DNA of 64,000 nucleotides, from positions 1,798,001 through 1,862,000 of the forward strand of contig CP109468.1 of NCBI GenBank assembly GCA_036227345.1, read 5' to 3'. The DNA is from Streptomyces sp. NBC_01463 (GTDB lineage Bacteria > Actinomycetota > Actinomycetes > Streptomycetales > Streptomycetaceae). Position 1 is the first letter of the stretch; each line of letters opens with the position of its first letter. A model generated the notes under the pieces. The model saw only the letters and a program-made list of their open reading frames with translations, searched no databases and was not told where the DNA came from. The translations under genes and the position numbers were made by a program. Of this stretch, positions 33,512-43,287 are shown in pieces.

Positions 33512-34048
33512 ATGCGTATCCGTCCCGCCCGCCGCTCGGATCTTCCGCTGCTCCAGGACATCGAGCGCGCCGCAGGCGAACCCTTCCGCACCCTCGGCAT
33601 GAACTGCGTGGCCGACGACGACCCACCGCCCCTGGAGCTCCTGGACGGCTACCGCGGGGCCGGCCGGGCCTGGGTGGCCGCCGGCCCCGACGACCGGCCG
33701 CTCGGCTATCTGATCGCCGATCCGGTCGACGGCGCCGCCCACATCGAGCAGGTCTCCGTCCATCCGTCGGCTGCCCGGCGCGGACTGGGCAGCGCGCTCA
33801 TCGACCACGTAGACCGCTGGGCCGCGCGCGAAGGGCTGACCTCGCTGACCCTGACGACGTTCTCGCAGGTCCCGTGGAACGCCCCGTACTACACCCGGCT
33901 CGGCTTCCAGGTGCTGACGGATTCAGGGCTCACCGACGGGCTGCGCAGGATTCGCGCCGAGGAGGCGCAGCACGGCCTGGACCGGTGGCCGCGGGTCTGT
34001 ATGCGCCGCGACGTGCCGCACCTCACAGAAACCGTCCGGCCACAGTGA
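33512..34048 (+). CDS. GNAT family N-acetyltransferase
   Basis: Acetyl-CoA-dependent acetyltransferase of 178 residues; target unknown. Motif A is clear: HIEQVSVHPSAARRGLGSALIDHV near residues 78-101, with the R-x-G-x-G pyrophosphate loop. NAPYYTRLGF near 127 is the usual motif B. The ATG follows CATACT by 5 nt with no ribosome binding site, so the mRNA may be leaderless. Confidence 0.9.
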   Translation: MRIRPARRSDLPLLQDIERAAGEPFRTLGMNCVADDDPPPLELLDGYRGAGRAWVAAGPDDRPLGYLIADPVDGAAHIEQVSVHPSAARRGLGSALIDHVDRWAAREGLTSLTLTTFSQVPWNAPYYTRLGFQVLTDSGLTDGLRRIRAEEAQHGLDRWPRVCMRRDVPHLTETVRPQ

Positions 34049-34124
34049 GTGGTATCGGTCACGTTCGAGCCAGGGGCCACAGATGTTCGGTCCCTTGTCA
34101 GTGGCGGGGCCTAGAGTGGGGCGC

Positions 34125-34385
34125 ATGGTCTTAACTCCACGGCTTTCTCCACCCCCGACACCTGTGGCACCCGCAGCATCCGCGACCGTCTCCGCGTCGC
34201 ACAGCATTCCCGCCCAGCCGGCCCACCCCGCGGCCGTCTCGGCGAACGAGGCCATCCGCGCACTCGTGGACGCGCGCGCCGGCCAGGACTGGTCCCCGAC
34301 CGAGTCCGCCGCGTACGAGGTCCTGCTGATCGAGTGGGCGGCCGCGACCCAGGGCACCGCCGGCGACATCATCGAAGCCGCCTGA
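34125..34385 (+). CDS. Small hypothetical protein
   Basis: An 86-residue protein not recognised. The first half is Pro/Ala-rich and low in structure. The second half (about 40-86) predicts two helices with an acidic end, ending GTAGDIIEAA. Third-position GC bias supports coding. The ATG at 34125 lies 7 nt after TAGAGT, consistent with leaderless expression; an upstream in-frame ATG at 34083 is less likely. Confidence 0.6.
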   Translation: MVLTPRLSPPPTPVAPAASATVSASHSIPAQPAHPAAVSANEAIRALVDARAGQDWSPTESAAYEVLLIEWAAATQGTAGDIIEAA

Positions 34386-34454
34386 CAGCGCCCCGGCGCC
34401 CGTCTCCTTCGTCCTCGCCGGACCTCTCGCTCGTTCCCCGCGGGGGATCTTCGC

Positions 34455-36062
34455 CTACCGGGCGTAGGTCTCCCGCAGTTCGATCTTCCGGACCTTGCCG
34501 CTGACCGTCATCGGGAACGTCTCCATGATCCGCAGCAGGCGCGGGACCTTGTAGTGCGCGAGCTGCTCATGGCAGAACGCCCGGACCTCCTCCAGGCTCG
34601 GCGGGTCCGCGGGGTCGGCCGGGATCACGCAGGCCAGGATCTCCTCGCCGTACCGCTCGTCCGCCACCCCCACCACCTGCACGTCCGCGATCTTGGGGTG
34701 CCGGTAGAGGAACTCCTCGACCTCCCGCGGGTACACGTTCTCGCCACCGCGGATGATCACGTCCTTGATCCGGCCGACGATCTGCACGTAGCCGTCCTCG
34801 CGCATCACCGCGAGGTCCCCGGTGTGCATCCAGCGCCCCGCGTCGATGACCTCCGCGGTCCGCTCCGGCTGGTCCCAGTAACCGAGCATCACGCTGTAGC
34901 CACGGGTGCACAGTTCGCCCGAGGTGCCGCGCTCCAGCGTCACCCCCGTCGCCGGGTCGACGACCTTGACCTCCAGGTGCGGAAGCACCCGGCCGGCGGT
35001 GCCGGTACGGCGCTCCAGGTCGTCGTCGCGGCGGGTCTGGGTGGAGACGGGTGAGGTCTCCGTCATGCCGTAGCAGATGGACACCTCGTCCATGTGCATC
35101 TCGGCGACGACCCGCTTCATCACCTCGACCGGGCAGGGCGATCCGGCCATGATGCCGGTGCGCAGCGAGGAGAGGTCGTACGAGGCGAAGGCGGGGAGGT
35201 TCAGCTCCGCGATGAACATGGTGGGGACGCCGTACAGCGAGGTGCAGCGTTCCCGCTGGACGGCGGCGAGCACCGCGGCGGGTTCGAAGGCGGGGGCCGG
35301 GATCACGATGCAGGCGCCGTGCGAGGTGATGCCGAGGTTGCCCATGACCATGCCGAAGCAGTGGTAGAAGGGCACCGGCAGGCAGACCCGGTCCTGTTCC
35401 GTGTACGCGACCAGCTCGCCCACGAAGTAGCCGTTGTTGAGGATGTTGTGGTGGGAGAGGGTGGCTCCCTTGGGGAAGCCGGTGGTGCCGGAGGTGTACT
35501 GGATGTTGATCGGGTCGTCGCAGGACAACCCGGCCTCGCGGGCGTCGAGTTCGGCGGCGGTCACCGGTCCGGCGGCGGCGAGCAGCTCGTCCCAGGAGCG
35601 GTCGCCGATGTAGTGGACGGCCCGCAGGGCGGGGCAGTCGGCCCGGACCTGGTCGACCAGGGCGCGGTAGTCGCTGGTGCGGTGCGCGAGCGAGGCGACC
35701 AGCAGCGAGATCCCGGCCTGCTTGAGCACGTACTCCAGCTCGTGCGCCCGGTAGGCGGGGTTGATGTTGACCATCACGGCGCCGATGCGCGCCGTGGCGT
35801 ACTGGACGAGCACCCACTCGGGGCAGTTGACCGCCCAGATGCCGACCCGGTCGCCCTTGGCCACGCCCGATGCCATCAGCGCGCGGGCCAGTTCCCCGAC
35901 GTCCGCGCCGAACTCCGCGTACGTCCAGCGCCGCCCGGACGGCACGTCGACGAGCGCCTCGCGGTCCGGGTACGCCTGGACCGCCCGGTCGAGGTTGCGG
36001 CCGATGGTGTCGCCGAGGAGCGGGGTGGTGCCGGTGCCGTGGGCGTAGGACGGCTCGGTCAT
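34455..36062 (-). CDS. Acyl-CoA synthetase (AMP-binding), second gene of pair
   Basis: ATP-dependent activation of a carboxylic acid to its CoA thioester. 535 residues of the ANL superfamily: P-loop-like [20 protein letters not shown] near residue 180, [10 protein letters not shown] near 325, [21 protein letters not shown] near 408 and the catalytic Lys near the C terminus in [13 protein letters not shown]. It resembles FadD-type medium/long-chain fatty acid ligases. The ATG overlaps the stop of the other ligase (ATGA), so the pair is translationally coupled. Confidence 0.93.
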   Translation of the reverse strand: MTEPSYAHGTGTTPLLGDTIGRNLDRAVQAYPDREALVDVPSGRRWTYAEFGADVGELARALMASGVAKGDRVGIWAVNCPEWVLVQYATARIGAVMVNINPAYRAHELEYVLKQAGISLLVASLAHRTSDYRALVDQVRADCPALRAVHYIGDRSWDELLAAAGPVTAAELDAREAGLSCDDPINIQYTSGTTGFPKGATLSHHNILNNGYFVGELVAYTEQDRVCLPVPFYHCFGMVMGNLGITSHGACIVIPAPAFEPAAVLAAVQRERCTSLYGVPTMFIAELNLPAFASYDLSSLRTGIMAGSPCPVEVMKRVVAEMHMDEVSICYGMTETSPVSTQTRRDDDLERRTGTAGRVLPHLEVKVVDPATGVTLERGTSGELCTRGYSVMLGYWDQPERTAEVIDAGRWMHTGDLAVMREDGYVQIVGRIKDVIIRGGENVYPREVEEFLYRHPKIADVQVVGVADERYGEEILACVIPADPADPPSLEEVRAFCHEQLAHYKVPRLLRIMETFPMTVSGKVRKIELRETYAR

Positions 36063-37735
36063 GTCAGGTCCCCCTCGCTGTACTCGGTGCCGGTGCCCCG
36101 GGCGGTGCGCTCGCGGAGCTCGATGCGGCGGATCTTCCCCGAGACGGTCTTGGGCAGCTCGGCGAACTCCAGCCTGCGGACCCGTTTGTACGGGGCGAGC
36201 ACGGCCCGGGAGTGGGCGAAGAGCACCTTGGCGGTGTCCGGTCCCGGCTCCCAGCCTTCGGCGAGCACGACGTACGCCTTCGGGACGGCGAGCCGCACCG
36301 GGTCGGGGGCCGGTACGACAGCCGCCTCGGCGACGGCCTCGTGCTCCAGCAGGGCGCTCTCCAGCTCGAAGGGCGAGATCTTGTAGTCGGAGGCCTTGAA
36401 GACGTCGTCGGCGCGGCCGACGTAGGTGATGTAGCCGTCCTCGTCGAGGGATCCGATGTCGCCGGTGCGGTAGTAGCCGCCCGCCATGGCCTCGGCGGTG
36501 CGTTCCGGATCGCCGTGGTAGCCGGTCATCAGACCGACCGGGTGGCCGGACAGGTCGAGCGAGATCTCGCCCTCGACCGCGCCGGGCTCGCCGCTGACGG
36601 GGTCCAGCAGGACCACCTGGAAGCCGGGGCTGGGGCGGCCCATCGAACCGGTCTTCAGCACCTGGCCGGGGGTGTTCGCGACCTGCACGGCGGTCTCCGT
36701 CTGGCCGAAGCCGTCGCGGATGGTGACGCCCCAGGCGCGCCTGACGGTCTCGATGACCTCGGGGTTGAGCGGTTCGCCGGCCGCGACGACCTCGCGCGGC
36801 GGGGTCTTCAGCTGGGACAGGTCTGCCTGGATGAGCATGCGCCACACGGTGGGCGGGGCGCAGAAGCTGGTGATGCCCGAGCGCTCCATCTCGGTCATGA
36901 GCCGGCCGGCGTCGAAGCGGGTGTAGTTGAAGATGAAGACCGTCGCCTCGGCGCTCCACGGGGCGAAGAGGTTGGACCAGGCGTGCTTGGCCCAGCCGGG
37001 CGACGAGATGTTGAGGTGGACGTCGCCGGGCTTGAGCCCGATCCAGTACATCGTCGACAAGTGGCCCACGGGGTAGGAGACATGGGTGTGCTCGACGAGC
37101 TTCGGGCTGGCGGTGGTGCCCGAGGTGAAGTAGAGCATCAGGGGTTCGTCGGCGTCGGTCTCGCGGTCCGCGGTGAAGGTCTCCGGCTGCTCGTCGGCCC
37201 CGGAGTAGGAGAGCCAGCCGTCGGTCTCGGCGCCGACCGAGATCCGGGTGTAGCGGCCGGGCACCTCGTCGAACTTGGCGGTGTCGGTGTCCCGGACCAG
37301 GACGTGCCGGACCCGGCCGCGCTCGACCCGGTCCCGCAGGTCGGCGGGGCCCAGCAGCGGGGTCGCGGGGATGACGACGGCCCGCAGTTTCATCGCGGCC
37401 AGGGCGGTCTCCCAGAGCTCGGTCTGGTTGCCGAGCATCACGAGGATGCGGTCGCCCTCCCGTACGCCCTGGGCGCGGAGCCAGTTCGCGGCCTGGTTCG
37501 AGCGGGCGGACATCCGGGCGAAGGACACCTCGGTGCGCCCGCCGTCCTCCTCCACGATGTGCAGGGCGGTGCGGTCGTTGTTCTCCGCGATGACGTCGAA
37601 CCAGTCGAGCGCCCAGTTGAAGTGGGCGCTCCGGGGCCAGCGGAAGCCCTCGTAGGCCGCGGTGTAGTCCTCGCGGTGCTGCAGCAGGAAGTCCCGGGCG
37701 GCCCGGAACGTCTCCGTCGCACTGGATGCCGACAT
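36059..37735 (-). CDS. Acyl-CoA synthetase (AMP-binding, medium-chain type), first gene of pair
   Basis: ANL-superfamily ligase of 558 residues, closest in layout to ACSM/medium-chain or benzoate-type synthetases. Motifs: [18 protein letters not shown] near residue 200, [12 protein letters not shown] near 342, [27 protein letters not shown] near 432 and catalytic Lys in [13 protein letters not shown]. The ATG has GAGGAGG upstream. First gene of a two-ligase unit and divergent from a GAF-LuxR regulator, which probably controls it. Two coupled ligases may handle different chain lengths. Confidence 0.93.
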   Translation of the reverse strand: MSASSATETFRAARDFLLQHREDYTAAYEGFRWPRSAHFNWALDWFDVIAENNDRTALHIVEEDGGRTEVSFARMSARSNQAANWLRAQGVREGDRILVMLGNQTELWETALAAMKLRAVVIPATPLLGPADLRDRVERGRVRHVLVRDTDTAKFDEVPGRYTRISVGAETDGWLSYSGADEQPETFTADRETDADEPLMLYFTSGTTASPKLVEHTHVSYPVGHLSTMYWIGLKPGDVHLNISSPGWAKHAWSNLFAPWSAEATVFIFNYTRFDAGRLMTEMERSGITSFCAPPTVWRMLIQADLSQLKTPPREVVAAGEPLNPEVIETVRRAWGVTIRDGFGQTETAVQVANTPGQVLKTGSMGRPSPGFQVVLLDPVSGEPGAVEGEISLDLSGHPVGLMTGYHGDPERTAEAMAGGYYRTGDIGSLDEDGYITYVGRADDVFKASDYKISPFELESALLEHEAVAEAAVVPAPDPVRLAVPKAYVVLAEGWEPGPDTAKVLFAHSRAVLAPYKRVRRLEFAELPKTVSGKIRRIELRERTARGTGTEYSEGDLT

Positions 37736-37865
37736 GTGCCCTCCTCATTGCGGACCGGACCGGTCTCTTAACATGATGTAAACAGTGACCCAGCTCTCAC
37801 CACCCCCGAACGGGGGTGATGCGGGGAATGCCGTGTTCCGCGGAGCCGGGCGGAGAGGCGTCAGC

Positions 37866-38708
37866 GTGCCGGAATCGGTCGATGCGGTCGAGATGCAAGC
37901 GGCGCTGCTGCGGCTGCGCCGGACGAGCGGGCTGCCCGTGGCGTTCGGGGGACTGCTCTCCGACACCCGGCACGCCAGGATCGCCGAGCTGAACGGGGCG
38001 CACACCACGGCCCTGCGCGGCCTCGTGATCTCGGCCGGCAGCGGTCTCGGCGGCAAGTCGATCGCCCTGTCCCGGCCGTGCGCGGTGACCGACTACCACT
38101 CCTCGCGCCACATCAGCCACGAGTACGACACGGCCGTGGCGGCGGAGGGCCTGCGCTCGGTGGTCGCCGTGCCCGTCGTCGTCCGCCGCAAGGTCCGGGG
38201 CGTGCTGTACGGGGCGCTGCGTGAGCCGCTCACGCTCGGGGACCGCACGTTCGACGCGGCGGTCGCCGCGGCCCGGGACGTGGAGCAGGCCCTGGCCGTC
38301 CGGGACGAGGTGCAGCAACTGCTCGCCGTGACCCGGGAGGAGGTCACCGACCCCAGGGCCGTGCCCGGGGCGTGGGAGGACGTCCGGGAGGCGCACCGCG
38401 AGCTGCGCGCCCTGGCGCCGAAGGTCGTCGATCCGGCGTTGCGCGACGAGCTGCTCGCGGTGTGCGGGCGGCTCGCCGCGGCGGCCGGTGCGCGGGTGCC
38501 CCGGGACCGCGGGGTCCAGATCGCCCCGCGTGAGCTGGACGTCCTCGCGTGTGTGGCGGCGGGCGCCACGAACGCGGTGGCGGCGGACCGGCTGGGGCTG
38601 CGGCCGGAGACCGTGAAGGGCTATCTGCGCTCCGCGATGCGCAAGCTCGGTGCGCACACCCGGCTGGAGGCCGTCGTCGCGGCCCGGCGGGCGGGGCTGC
38701 TGCCGTAG
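37866..38708 (+). CDS. GAF-LuxR family transcriptional regulator
   Basis: A 280-residue regulator: N-terminal GAF-like sensor (about 10-150; SGLPVAFGGLLSD, VVAVPVVVRRKVRGVLYGA) and a C-terminal LuxR-type helix-turn-helix (about 215-275; RELDVLACVAAGATNAVAADRLGLRPETVKGYLRSAMRKLGA, split over recognition helix). The GTG at 37866 has GGAGAGG at about 7 nt. An in-frame GTG at 37785 would add 27 residues and could be leaderless. Divergent from the acyl-CoA synthetase pair, so a role in fatty or aromatic acid response is likely but inferred. Confidence 0.87.
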   Translation: MPESVDAVEMQAALLRLRRTSGLPVAFGGLLSDTRHARIAELNGAHTTALRGLVISAGSGLGGKSIALSRPCAVTDYHSSRHISHEYDTAVAAEGLRSVVAVPVVVRRKVRGVLYGALREPLTLGDRTFDAAVAAARDVEQALAVRDEVQQLLAVTREEVTDPRAVPGAWEDVREAHRELRALAPKVVDPALRDELLAVCGRLAAAAGARVPRDRGVQIAPRELDVLACVAAGATNAVAADRLGLRPETVKGYLRSAMRKLGAHTRLEAVVAARRAGLLP

Positions 38709-38765
38709 TCGCGGGTCACGGGTGGGGCGTACCCGTACCCGGCCCTTCCGGGGCGTGCGAGCCCT

Positions 38766-39923
38766 TCAGCTGTCGAAGTCGATGAACGCGGCGAACCTGA
38801 CGTCGTGGCCGTGGCCGTCGGCGGCCTCGTCCGTCATCACGGCGAGCAGGGCCGACGCCTCGTCCGTCACCGCGTCCCGCTCCGCCCGGGTGAGCGGGCG
38901 CAGCCCCTGCACGGTGACCGTCGTCGGGCCGCCGCCGCGCGCGGTCTCCAGCCGCCAGACCGCGGCGAGGAATCCGTCGACCAGGACGGATCCGTACGCC
39001 TGGTTGCCCACCCCGTTGCGCCCCTTGAACCGTGGCGGGATGACCCGGGTGCGGTCCGCGTGGCCGAGCAGGACGTTGTCGAACTCGGGCAGGAAGCGCG
39101 GCGGTGCGGGGGTGTCCTCGTCGGGGCGCGGGGCGTCGGGCAGGTCGAAGAGCTCGACGCCGTTCTCGTCGCGGAAGGTGAGCAGCCGCGGGCGCAGCCG
39201 GTCGAAGACCTCCCGCATCCGGGTCAGCCCGGCCCACGCCTGAAGGTCCTTGACCGACGCGGGGCCGAAGGCGGCGAGGTAGCGCAGCACCGTCGCGTCG
39301 GGTGCGGGGACCTGCGCCGAGGGTCTGCCGAGCCAGTGCTCCGCGGTGGTCAGCGCGACCTGGCCGCTCCGTCCCCACACGCCGCGCGGGGTGACCTGGA
39401 CCAGCGGCAGCAGACAGCGGGCGGCCGTGCCCAGCGCCTGCGGGTCGGCGTCGGGCCATTCGGTGAGCAGCCGTTCGCGGATCTCCTTCGGGGTGCGGGG
39501 CTCCTCCTCGACGTACGCCCTGCTGACGTCCCTGAGCCGGTCCAGGTCCACGCCCACGAGGCCCTTGCGGAAGATCCTGAGTTCCCGGTCGCGGGCCTCC
39601 TGGACGAGGGGGCGCAGGGTGAGGGCGTCGTCCGCCGTGTGGGTGTGGATCGTGGAGCGCAGGGTGACGATGCGGACGACCTCGCGCGACTCCATCAGCC
39701 CGGCGAGCTCGGCCGGTTCGAAGCCCTCCAGCCGCGCGAGGAGCTGGTAGTACGGCGGCTTGGTGTTCTGCGCCTGGAGGCCGACGAGGTGCCTGACGGC
39801 GTCCCCGGCGCTCATCTCCGCGCGGCGGAGCAGGAGTTGGCGCTCCAGGGTCGCGCGGCCCAGCGCGCGCGGCGAGAGCACGGCCGGCGGTGCGGCGGCG
39901 GAGGTCTTCTTCTTCACGGCCAT
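38766..39923 (-). CDS. Winged-helix AlkZ-like (HTH_42) DNA glycosylase family protein
   Basis: A 385-residue protein of the HTH_42 superfamily of tandem winged helices. The motif GLQAQNTKPPYYQLLARL near residue 50 contains Q-A-Q, matching the catalytic Q-x-Q of AlkZ-type glycosylases that unhook DNA crosslinks; YcaQ-type members have Q-x-D. RSTIHTHTADD near 90 and FLPEFDNVLLGHADRTRVIP near 285 are other family signatures. The ATG at 39923 follows TAGCGT by 7 nt, so the gene is probably leaderless. It may repair alkylated DNA or confer self-resistance, although no genotoxin cluster is seen here. Confidence 0.85.
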   Translation of the reverse strand: MAVKKKTSAAAPPAVLSPRALGRATLERQLLLRRAEMSAGDAVRHLVGLQAQNTKPPYYQLLARLEGFEPAELAGLMESREVVRIVTLRSTIHTHTADDALTLRPLVQEARDRELRIFRKGLVGVDLDRLRDVSRAYVEEEPRTPKEIRERLLTEWPDADPQALGTAARCLLPLVQVTPRGVWGRSGQVALTTAEHWLGRPSAQVPAPDATVLRYLAAFGPASVKDLQAWAGLTRMREVFDRLRPRLLTFRDENGVELFDLPDAPRPDEDTPAPPRFLPEFDNVLLGHADRTRVIPPRFKGRNGVGNQAYGSVLVDGFLAAVWRLETARGGGPTTVTVQGLRPLTRAERDAVTDEASALLAVMTDEAADGHGHDVRFAAFIDFDS

Positions 39924-40054
39924 GGACGGCACGCTACGCGGCCGTGCGGCCGGCATCGATCCTGACGGGACGATTGCCGCGGCCCGTCCGCCGACGCCAT
40001 GCCGTCGGGCGGCGGGACCCGGGACTACGCACCGGCCGCCCGCATCATGGACCG

Positions 40055-40936
40055 GTGATCAGCGTCCTGTTCGCCGTCCTGACCGCTCTCAGCAACGGCG
40101 CCGCCTCCGTCCTCCAGCGCCGCGCGGCCCTCACCGTGCCCGACAGCAAGGCGATGCGGCCGTCGCTGATCGCTCATCTGCTGCGCCAGAAGGTGTGGCT
40201 GGCCGGGATCGGCCTGGTGATCGTCGCGGCCGTCTGCCAGGCCGTGGCGCTGGCCACCGGGCCGATCGCGGTGGTGCAGCCGATCTTCGTCATCGAGCTT
40301 CCGGCGACGCTGCTGATGGCCGGGTTCGTGATGCGGGTGCGGCTGCCGCGGCCGGTCTGGTTCGGGGTGGCCGCGGTGACGGCCGGCCTGGCCCTCGGGA
40401 TGGCTTCGGCCGCGCCGGGCGGCGGCAGCGACATGGTGCGGGGGGCGGCGTGGATTCCGGCCCTGATCCTGACGGCCCTGTTCGAGGCGGCCCTGATCGC
40501 GGGCGCGCTGGCCACCCGCGGCAATCCGCGTGCGGCGCTGCTGGGGCTCGCGGCGGCCTGCGCGTACGCGCTCACGGCCGCCCTGATGAAGGACGCGATG
40601 GCCCGGCTGAGCGACGGCCACGGTGTGGTGGCGCTCTTCACGTCCTGGCAGCTGTACGCCACCGCGGCGGCGGGCGTCGGCGCCCTGTTCCTCCTTCAGA
40701 ACGCCCTCCAGGCAGGCACGCTGGTCGCGGTCCAGCCCTGTCTGACCCTGGGCGACGCGCTGATCAGCGTCCTGTACGGGGTGACCCTGTTCGGCGAGGG
40801 TCTGCGCACCGGCTGGTGGCTGCTCCCCGAACTGCTGGCGCTCGGGCTGATCGCCGTGGGGTGCGTGGAGCTGGCGCGTTCGCCGCTGGCGTCCGGGAAC
40901 GCGACGGCCCCGGGCCGTACGCGGCGGGTCGACTGA
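40055..40936 (+). CDS. DMT superfamily transporter
   Basis: Inner-membrane transporter of 293 residues with nine to ten hydrophobic segments arranged as two EamA-like halves. The start ISVLFAVLTALSNGAASVLQRRAA is typical of the actinobacterial NIPA/EamA-like branch. Substrate unknown. The GTG at 40055 has no clear ribosome binding site. Divergent from the AlkZ-like gene. Confidence 0.87.
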   Translation: MISVLFAVLTALSNGAASVLQRRAALTVPDSKAMRPSLIAHLLRQKVWLAGIGLVIVAAVCQAVALATGPIAVVQPIFVIELPATLLMAGFVMRVRLPRPVWFGVAAVTAGLALGMASAAPGGGSDMVRGAAWIPALILTALFEAALIAGALATRGNPRAALLGLAAACAYALTAALMKDAMARLSDGHGVVALFTSWQLYATAAAGVGALFLLQNALQAGTLVAVQPCLTLGDALISVLYGVTLFGEGLRTGWWLLPELLALGLIAVGCVELARSPLASGNATAPGRTRRVD

Positions 40937-41026
40937 AACGCCGCGCGTACGGGCCGGGGCGGATGCACTCGCACCGTGCCGCTGCTGCCTGCCGCCTGTT
41001 CGTGGCCGGTGGCCGCCGTCTGCGTA

Positions 41027-41611
41027 CTACTTGCTGACCGCGAAGCGCATGAGGGCCTGCTCGTCGCCCTGCTTGATCTTCCCCGTCTCGTTGATCACCT
41101 CGAGCTTCCAGCTCGCACCGGCCCGCATGGCCTTGGCCACGGCGCAGCCGTTGTCGTTGCTGAGCAGGCTCGGCCAGATGTCGGCGACCTGCTGGCTGCT
41201 GCCGCCCGTCGCGTCGTACACCTTGAAGCTGATGTTGCGCGCGCTCTGGAAGGAGCTGTGCTTCTTGTACGCGGCGGCGATGAAGACGATCGAGGTGATG
41301 TTGGCCGGTACCCGGGCGAAGTCGACGGTCACGGTCTCGTCGTCACCGTCGCCGTGCCCGGTCTGGTTGTCGCCGCTGTGCTGCAGCGAGCCGTTGCCCA
41401 GCGGGTCCAGGGAGTCCAGGCCGGCCAGCCGCACCGGCTCCGCACCCTGCATCGCGATGGCGATGAGGTCGAGGTCGGTGCCCTTCTTCTGACGGAGCTT
41501 CCCCATCAGCCCGCCACTGGCGCCGACCGTGGGGTCCCAGGACACCCCGATGGACAGGTGGGTGACCCCGTCCAGATCCGCCGGGCCGTCTTCCTTCTTC
41601 AACGTGATCAT
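41027..41611 (-). CDS. TerD family protein
   Basis: A 194-residue cytoplasmic protein of the TerD/calcium-binding tellurium-resistance superfamily. Motifs: LSIGVSWDP near residue 20, GTDLDLIAIAM near 43 and the acidic Ca-binding loop GDNQTGHGDGDDETVTVDFARVP, split here at GDGDDE near 90. It stands alone, without other ter genes. The role is in stress or ion response; in Streptomyces such proteins also affect differentiation. Preceded on the strand by a terminator that isolates it from the upstream small gene. Confidence 0.9.
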   Translation of the reverse strand: MITLKKEDGPADLDGVTHLSIGVSWDPTVGASGGLMGKLRQKKGTDLDLIAIAMQGAEPVRLAGLDSLDPLGNGSLQHSGDNQTGHGDGDDETVTVDFARVPANITSIVFIAAAYKKHSSFQSARNISFKVYDATGGSSQQVADIWPSLLSNDNGCAVAKAMRAGASWKLEVINETGKIKQGDEQALMRFAVSK

Positions 41612-41769
41612 GCGTGATCCTCTTCGTGGCGAGATTCCTACAGGTTGAGTGTGCCTGGTGTCCTCCCCGTGCAGCCCGTCAGGGGCAAAATTTCGACCAA
41701 GTGTTTGACGGCTCGGACCGAATTGTCCTGCGCCGGCAGGATGGCGAAGGTGCCGGCCCCGTGATACGG

Positions 41770-41799
41770 AAAAGCTCCCGCGGTGGTGACCACGGGAGC
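41770..41799 (-). terminator. Rho-independent terminator after the DUF6296 gene
   Basis: On the minus strand GCTCCCG pairs with CGGGAGC (41799-41793 with 41780-41774), with three further pairs inside and a 4-nt loop, and is followed by TTTT (41773-41770). Confidence 0.85.
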
Positions 41800-41833
41800 G
41801 GGGCGGGCGGCCGGCGTGCCGGCCCACGGTTCC

Positions 41834-42064
41834 TCAGCCGGCCGGCTCCGGTACGACCAGCGGCGTCCCGAGGAGCTGGTGCCCGCCGCTGGCGAGCATG
41901 CGCACCTCTCCGCGTTCGCTGATCTCCGCGCGGACGATCCCGGTCTCGTCCTCGTAGACCGGGTATCCGCCCGCCCCGGACCGTGCGGTCCGCCGGACGG
42001 TCACCGTGTCGTCCTCCACGGCGGACGACTGAAACACCAGCTGGTAGCTCTCCGGATAATCCAT
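41834..42064 (-). CDS. DUF6296 family small protein
   Basis: A 76-residue protein with the pattern YQLVFQSSAVEDDTVTVRRT...GGYPVYEDETGIVRAEISERGEVRML known from a Streptomyces family of unknown function (DUF6296). It looks like a single small beta domain. ATG with GGAGAGG upstream. No operon partner. Confidence 0.8.
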   Translation of the reverse strand: MDYPESYQLVFQSSAVEDDTVTVRRTARSGAGGYPVYEDETGIVRAEISERGEVRMLASGGHQLLGTPLVVPEPAG

Positions 42065-42338
42065 GACGGCCTCTCCACGACGGCCTTCCCTACGGCCTGC
42101 GCGGGCCGGTCTCCGCGAGCGCTCGGGTGCGGGGCGCACCCGTTCCGGCCTGCACCCTCCATCGTCTCGCAGCCGGGCCGTCCCCGCCCGTCGCAGGCCC
42201 GCACGGTGCGGCCCCCGGCCCCTGCCGCCTATCCTGAAGGGGTACGGGAAGTCCGAAGGCGACCGGGCCGCCGAGCCCCTCGCTCCCGCGTCGTACGGCA
42301 GGCATGACCGGGATCCCCGACACCGGAAGGGAATCGTC

Positions 42339-42791
42339 ATGGAAGGTGCCGACCGGGGCGACGATGTCTACCAGCCCCAGCAGCCGGAGGCGTCCGATCC
42401 TGTCGAACAGCTCGACACGGCGGACACCCTCGACGACCGGGATCTCACCGACGTACTCGACGAGGGGTACTCCCCTCCCGAGCGGCCGTGGGCCGTGGAG
42501 GACCGGGGCACCACCGCGTCCGAGCAGCTGAGCGGGGAGACGCTGGACGGCAGGCTGGCCCGGGAGCTGCCCGAGCACGCCGGTCCGCCCGGCGACGGCG
42601 TGGGTGACGTGTCGGACGGGGACGGCGAGCCCCTGGACGGGGAGGTCGGGGACGTCCGGGCCGGCCGGCTGACCCGGGAGCTGGATCTGAACGAGCCGGA
42701 CAGCATGGCGGGCGAGGACGTCGGCATCGACGGCGCGGCGGCGTCCGCCGAGGAAGCGGCCATGCACGTCATTCCCGACGCCCAGGGGTGA
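42339..42791 (+). CDS. DUF5709 domain protein
   Basis: A 150-residue, very acidic protein of the actinobacterial DUF5709 family. The conserved N-terminal core has DDVYQPQ near residue 9, LDTADTLDDRDLTDVLDEGYSPPERPWAVE near 25-54 (split core LDEGYSPPERP) and later E-T-L-D-G-R-L-A-R-E-L. It is probably a cytoplasmic hydrophilic protein. Function unknown; many members are general-stress or SigB-type regulon genes, which cannot be tested here. ATG with GGAAGGG upstream. Confidence 0.88.
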   Translation: MEGADRGDDVYQPQQPEASDPVEQLDTADTLDDRDLTDVLDEGYSPPERPWAVEDRGTTASEQLSGETLDGRLARELPEHAGPPGDGVGDVSDGDGEPLDGEVGDVRAGRLTRELDLNEPDSMAGEDVGIDGAAASAEEAAMHVIPDAQG

Positions 42792-42914
42792 GGCCCCGGG
42801 TGATCGCGTCCTTACCCCGGAGGTAATCGACGCCTTCCGCCGCGTCGGACATCGTGTTCCTCACGAGCACAGCGCTCCCGGCCCACCGGCCGGAGCCTAC
42901 GAGAGGACCGCACG

Positions 42915-43286
42915 ATGACCGCATACGACGAGGCCGTCCAGCGCTACTTCGCCGCCTGGAACGCCGCCACTCCCGAGGAGCTGGCCGAGGCCGTCGCCGC
43001 GGCGTTCACCGAGGACGCCACGTACACCGACCCGCTGGCCGACGTACGGGGGCACGAGGCGCTGGCCGCCGCGATCAGTGGTGCGCAGCAGCAGTTCCCC
43101 GGATTCGCCTTCCGGCCGGCCGGGGCGGTGGACGGGCACCACTCCCTCGCCCGGTTCGGCTGGGAACTGGTCGCCGCGGCCGACGGATCGGCGCCCGTCG
43201 CCGGTTCGGACGTGATCGCCCTCGCCGGCGACGGCCGGATCAGCTCGGTCAGCGGTTTCCTGGACCGCGTACCGGCGTCGTCCTGA
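42915..43286 (+). CDS. NTF2/SnoaL-like small protein
   Basis: A 123-residue single-domain protein of the NTF2-like/SnoaL fold: YFAAWNAATPEELAEAV near residue 11, FTEDATYTDPLADVRGHEAL near 30 and a C-terminal FLDRVP strand. Such proteins may be small isomerases, hydrolases or ligand binders; no catalytic residue set is diagnostic. ATG with GAGAGGA upstream. Its stop lies one base before the convergent aldo/keto reductase stop. Confidence 0.85.
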   Translation: MTAYDEAVQRYFAAWNAATPEELAEAVAAAFTEDATYTDPLADVRGHEALAAAISGAQQQFPGFAFRPAGAVDGHHSLARFGWELVAAADGSAPVAGSDVIALAGDGRISSVSGFLDRVPASS

Positions 43287-43287
43287 T

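Noticed and set aside
34455..37748. A single giant protein covering both acyl-CoA ligases
   Set aside because: The upstream part of that frame is out of register with the first ligase and low-complexity. The two ligases are separate genes overlapping by 4 bases.
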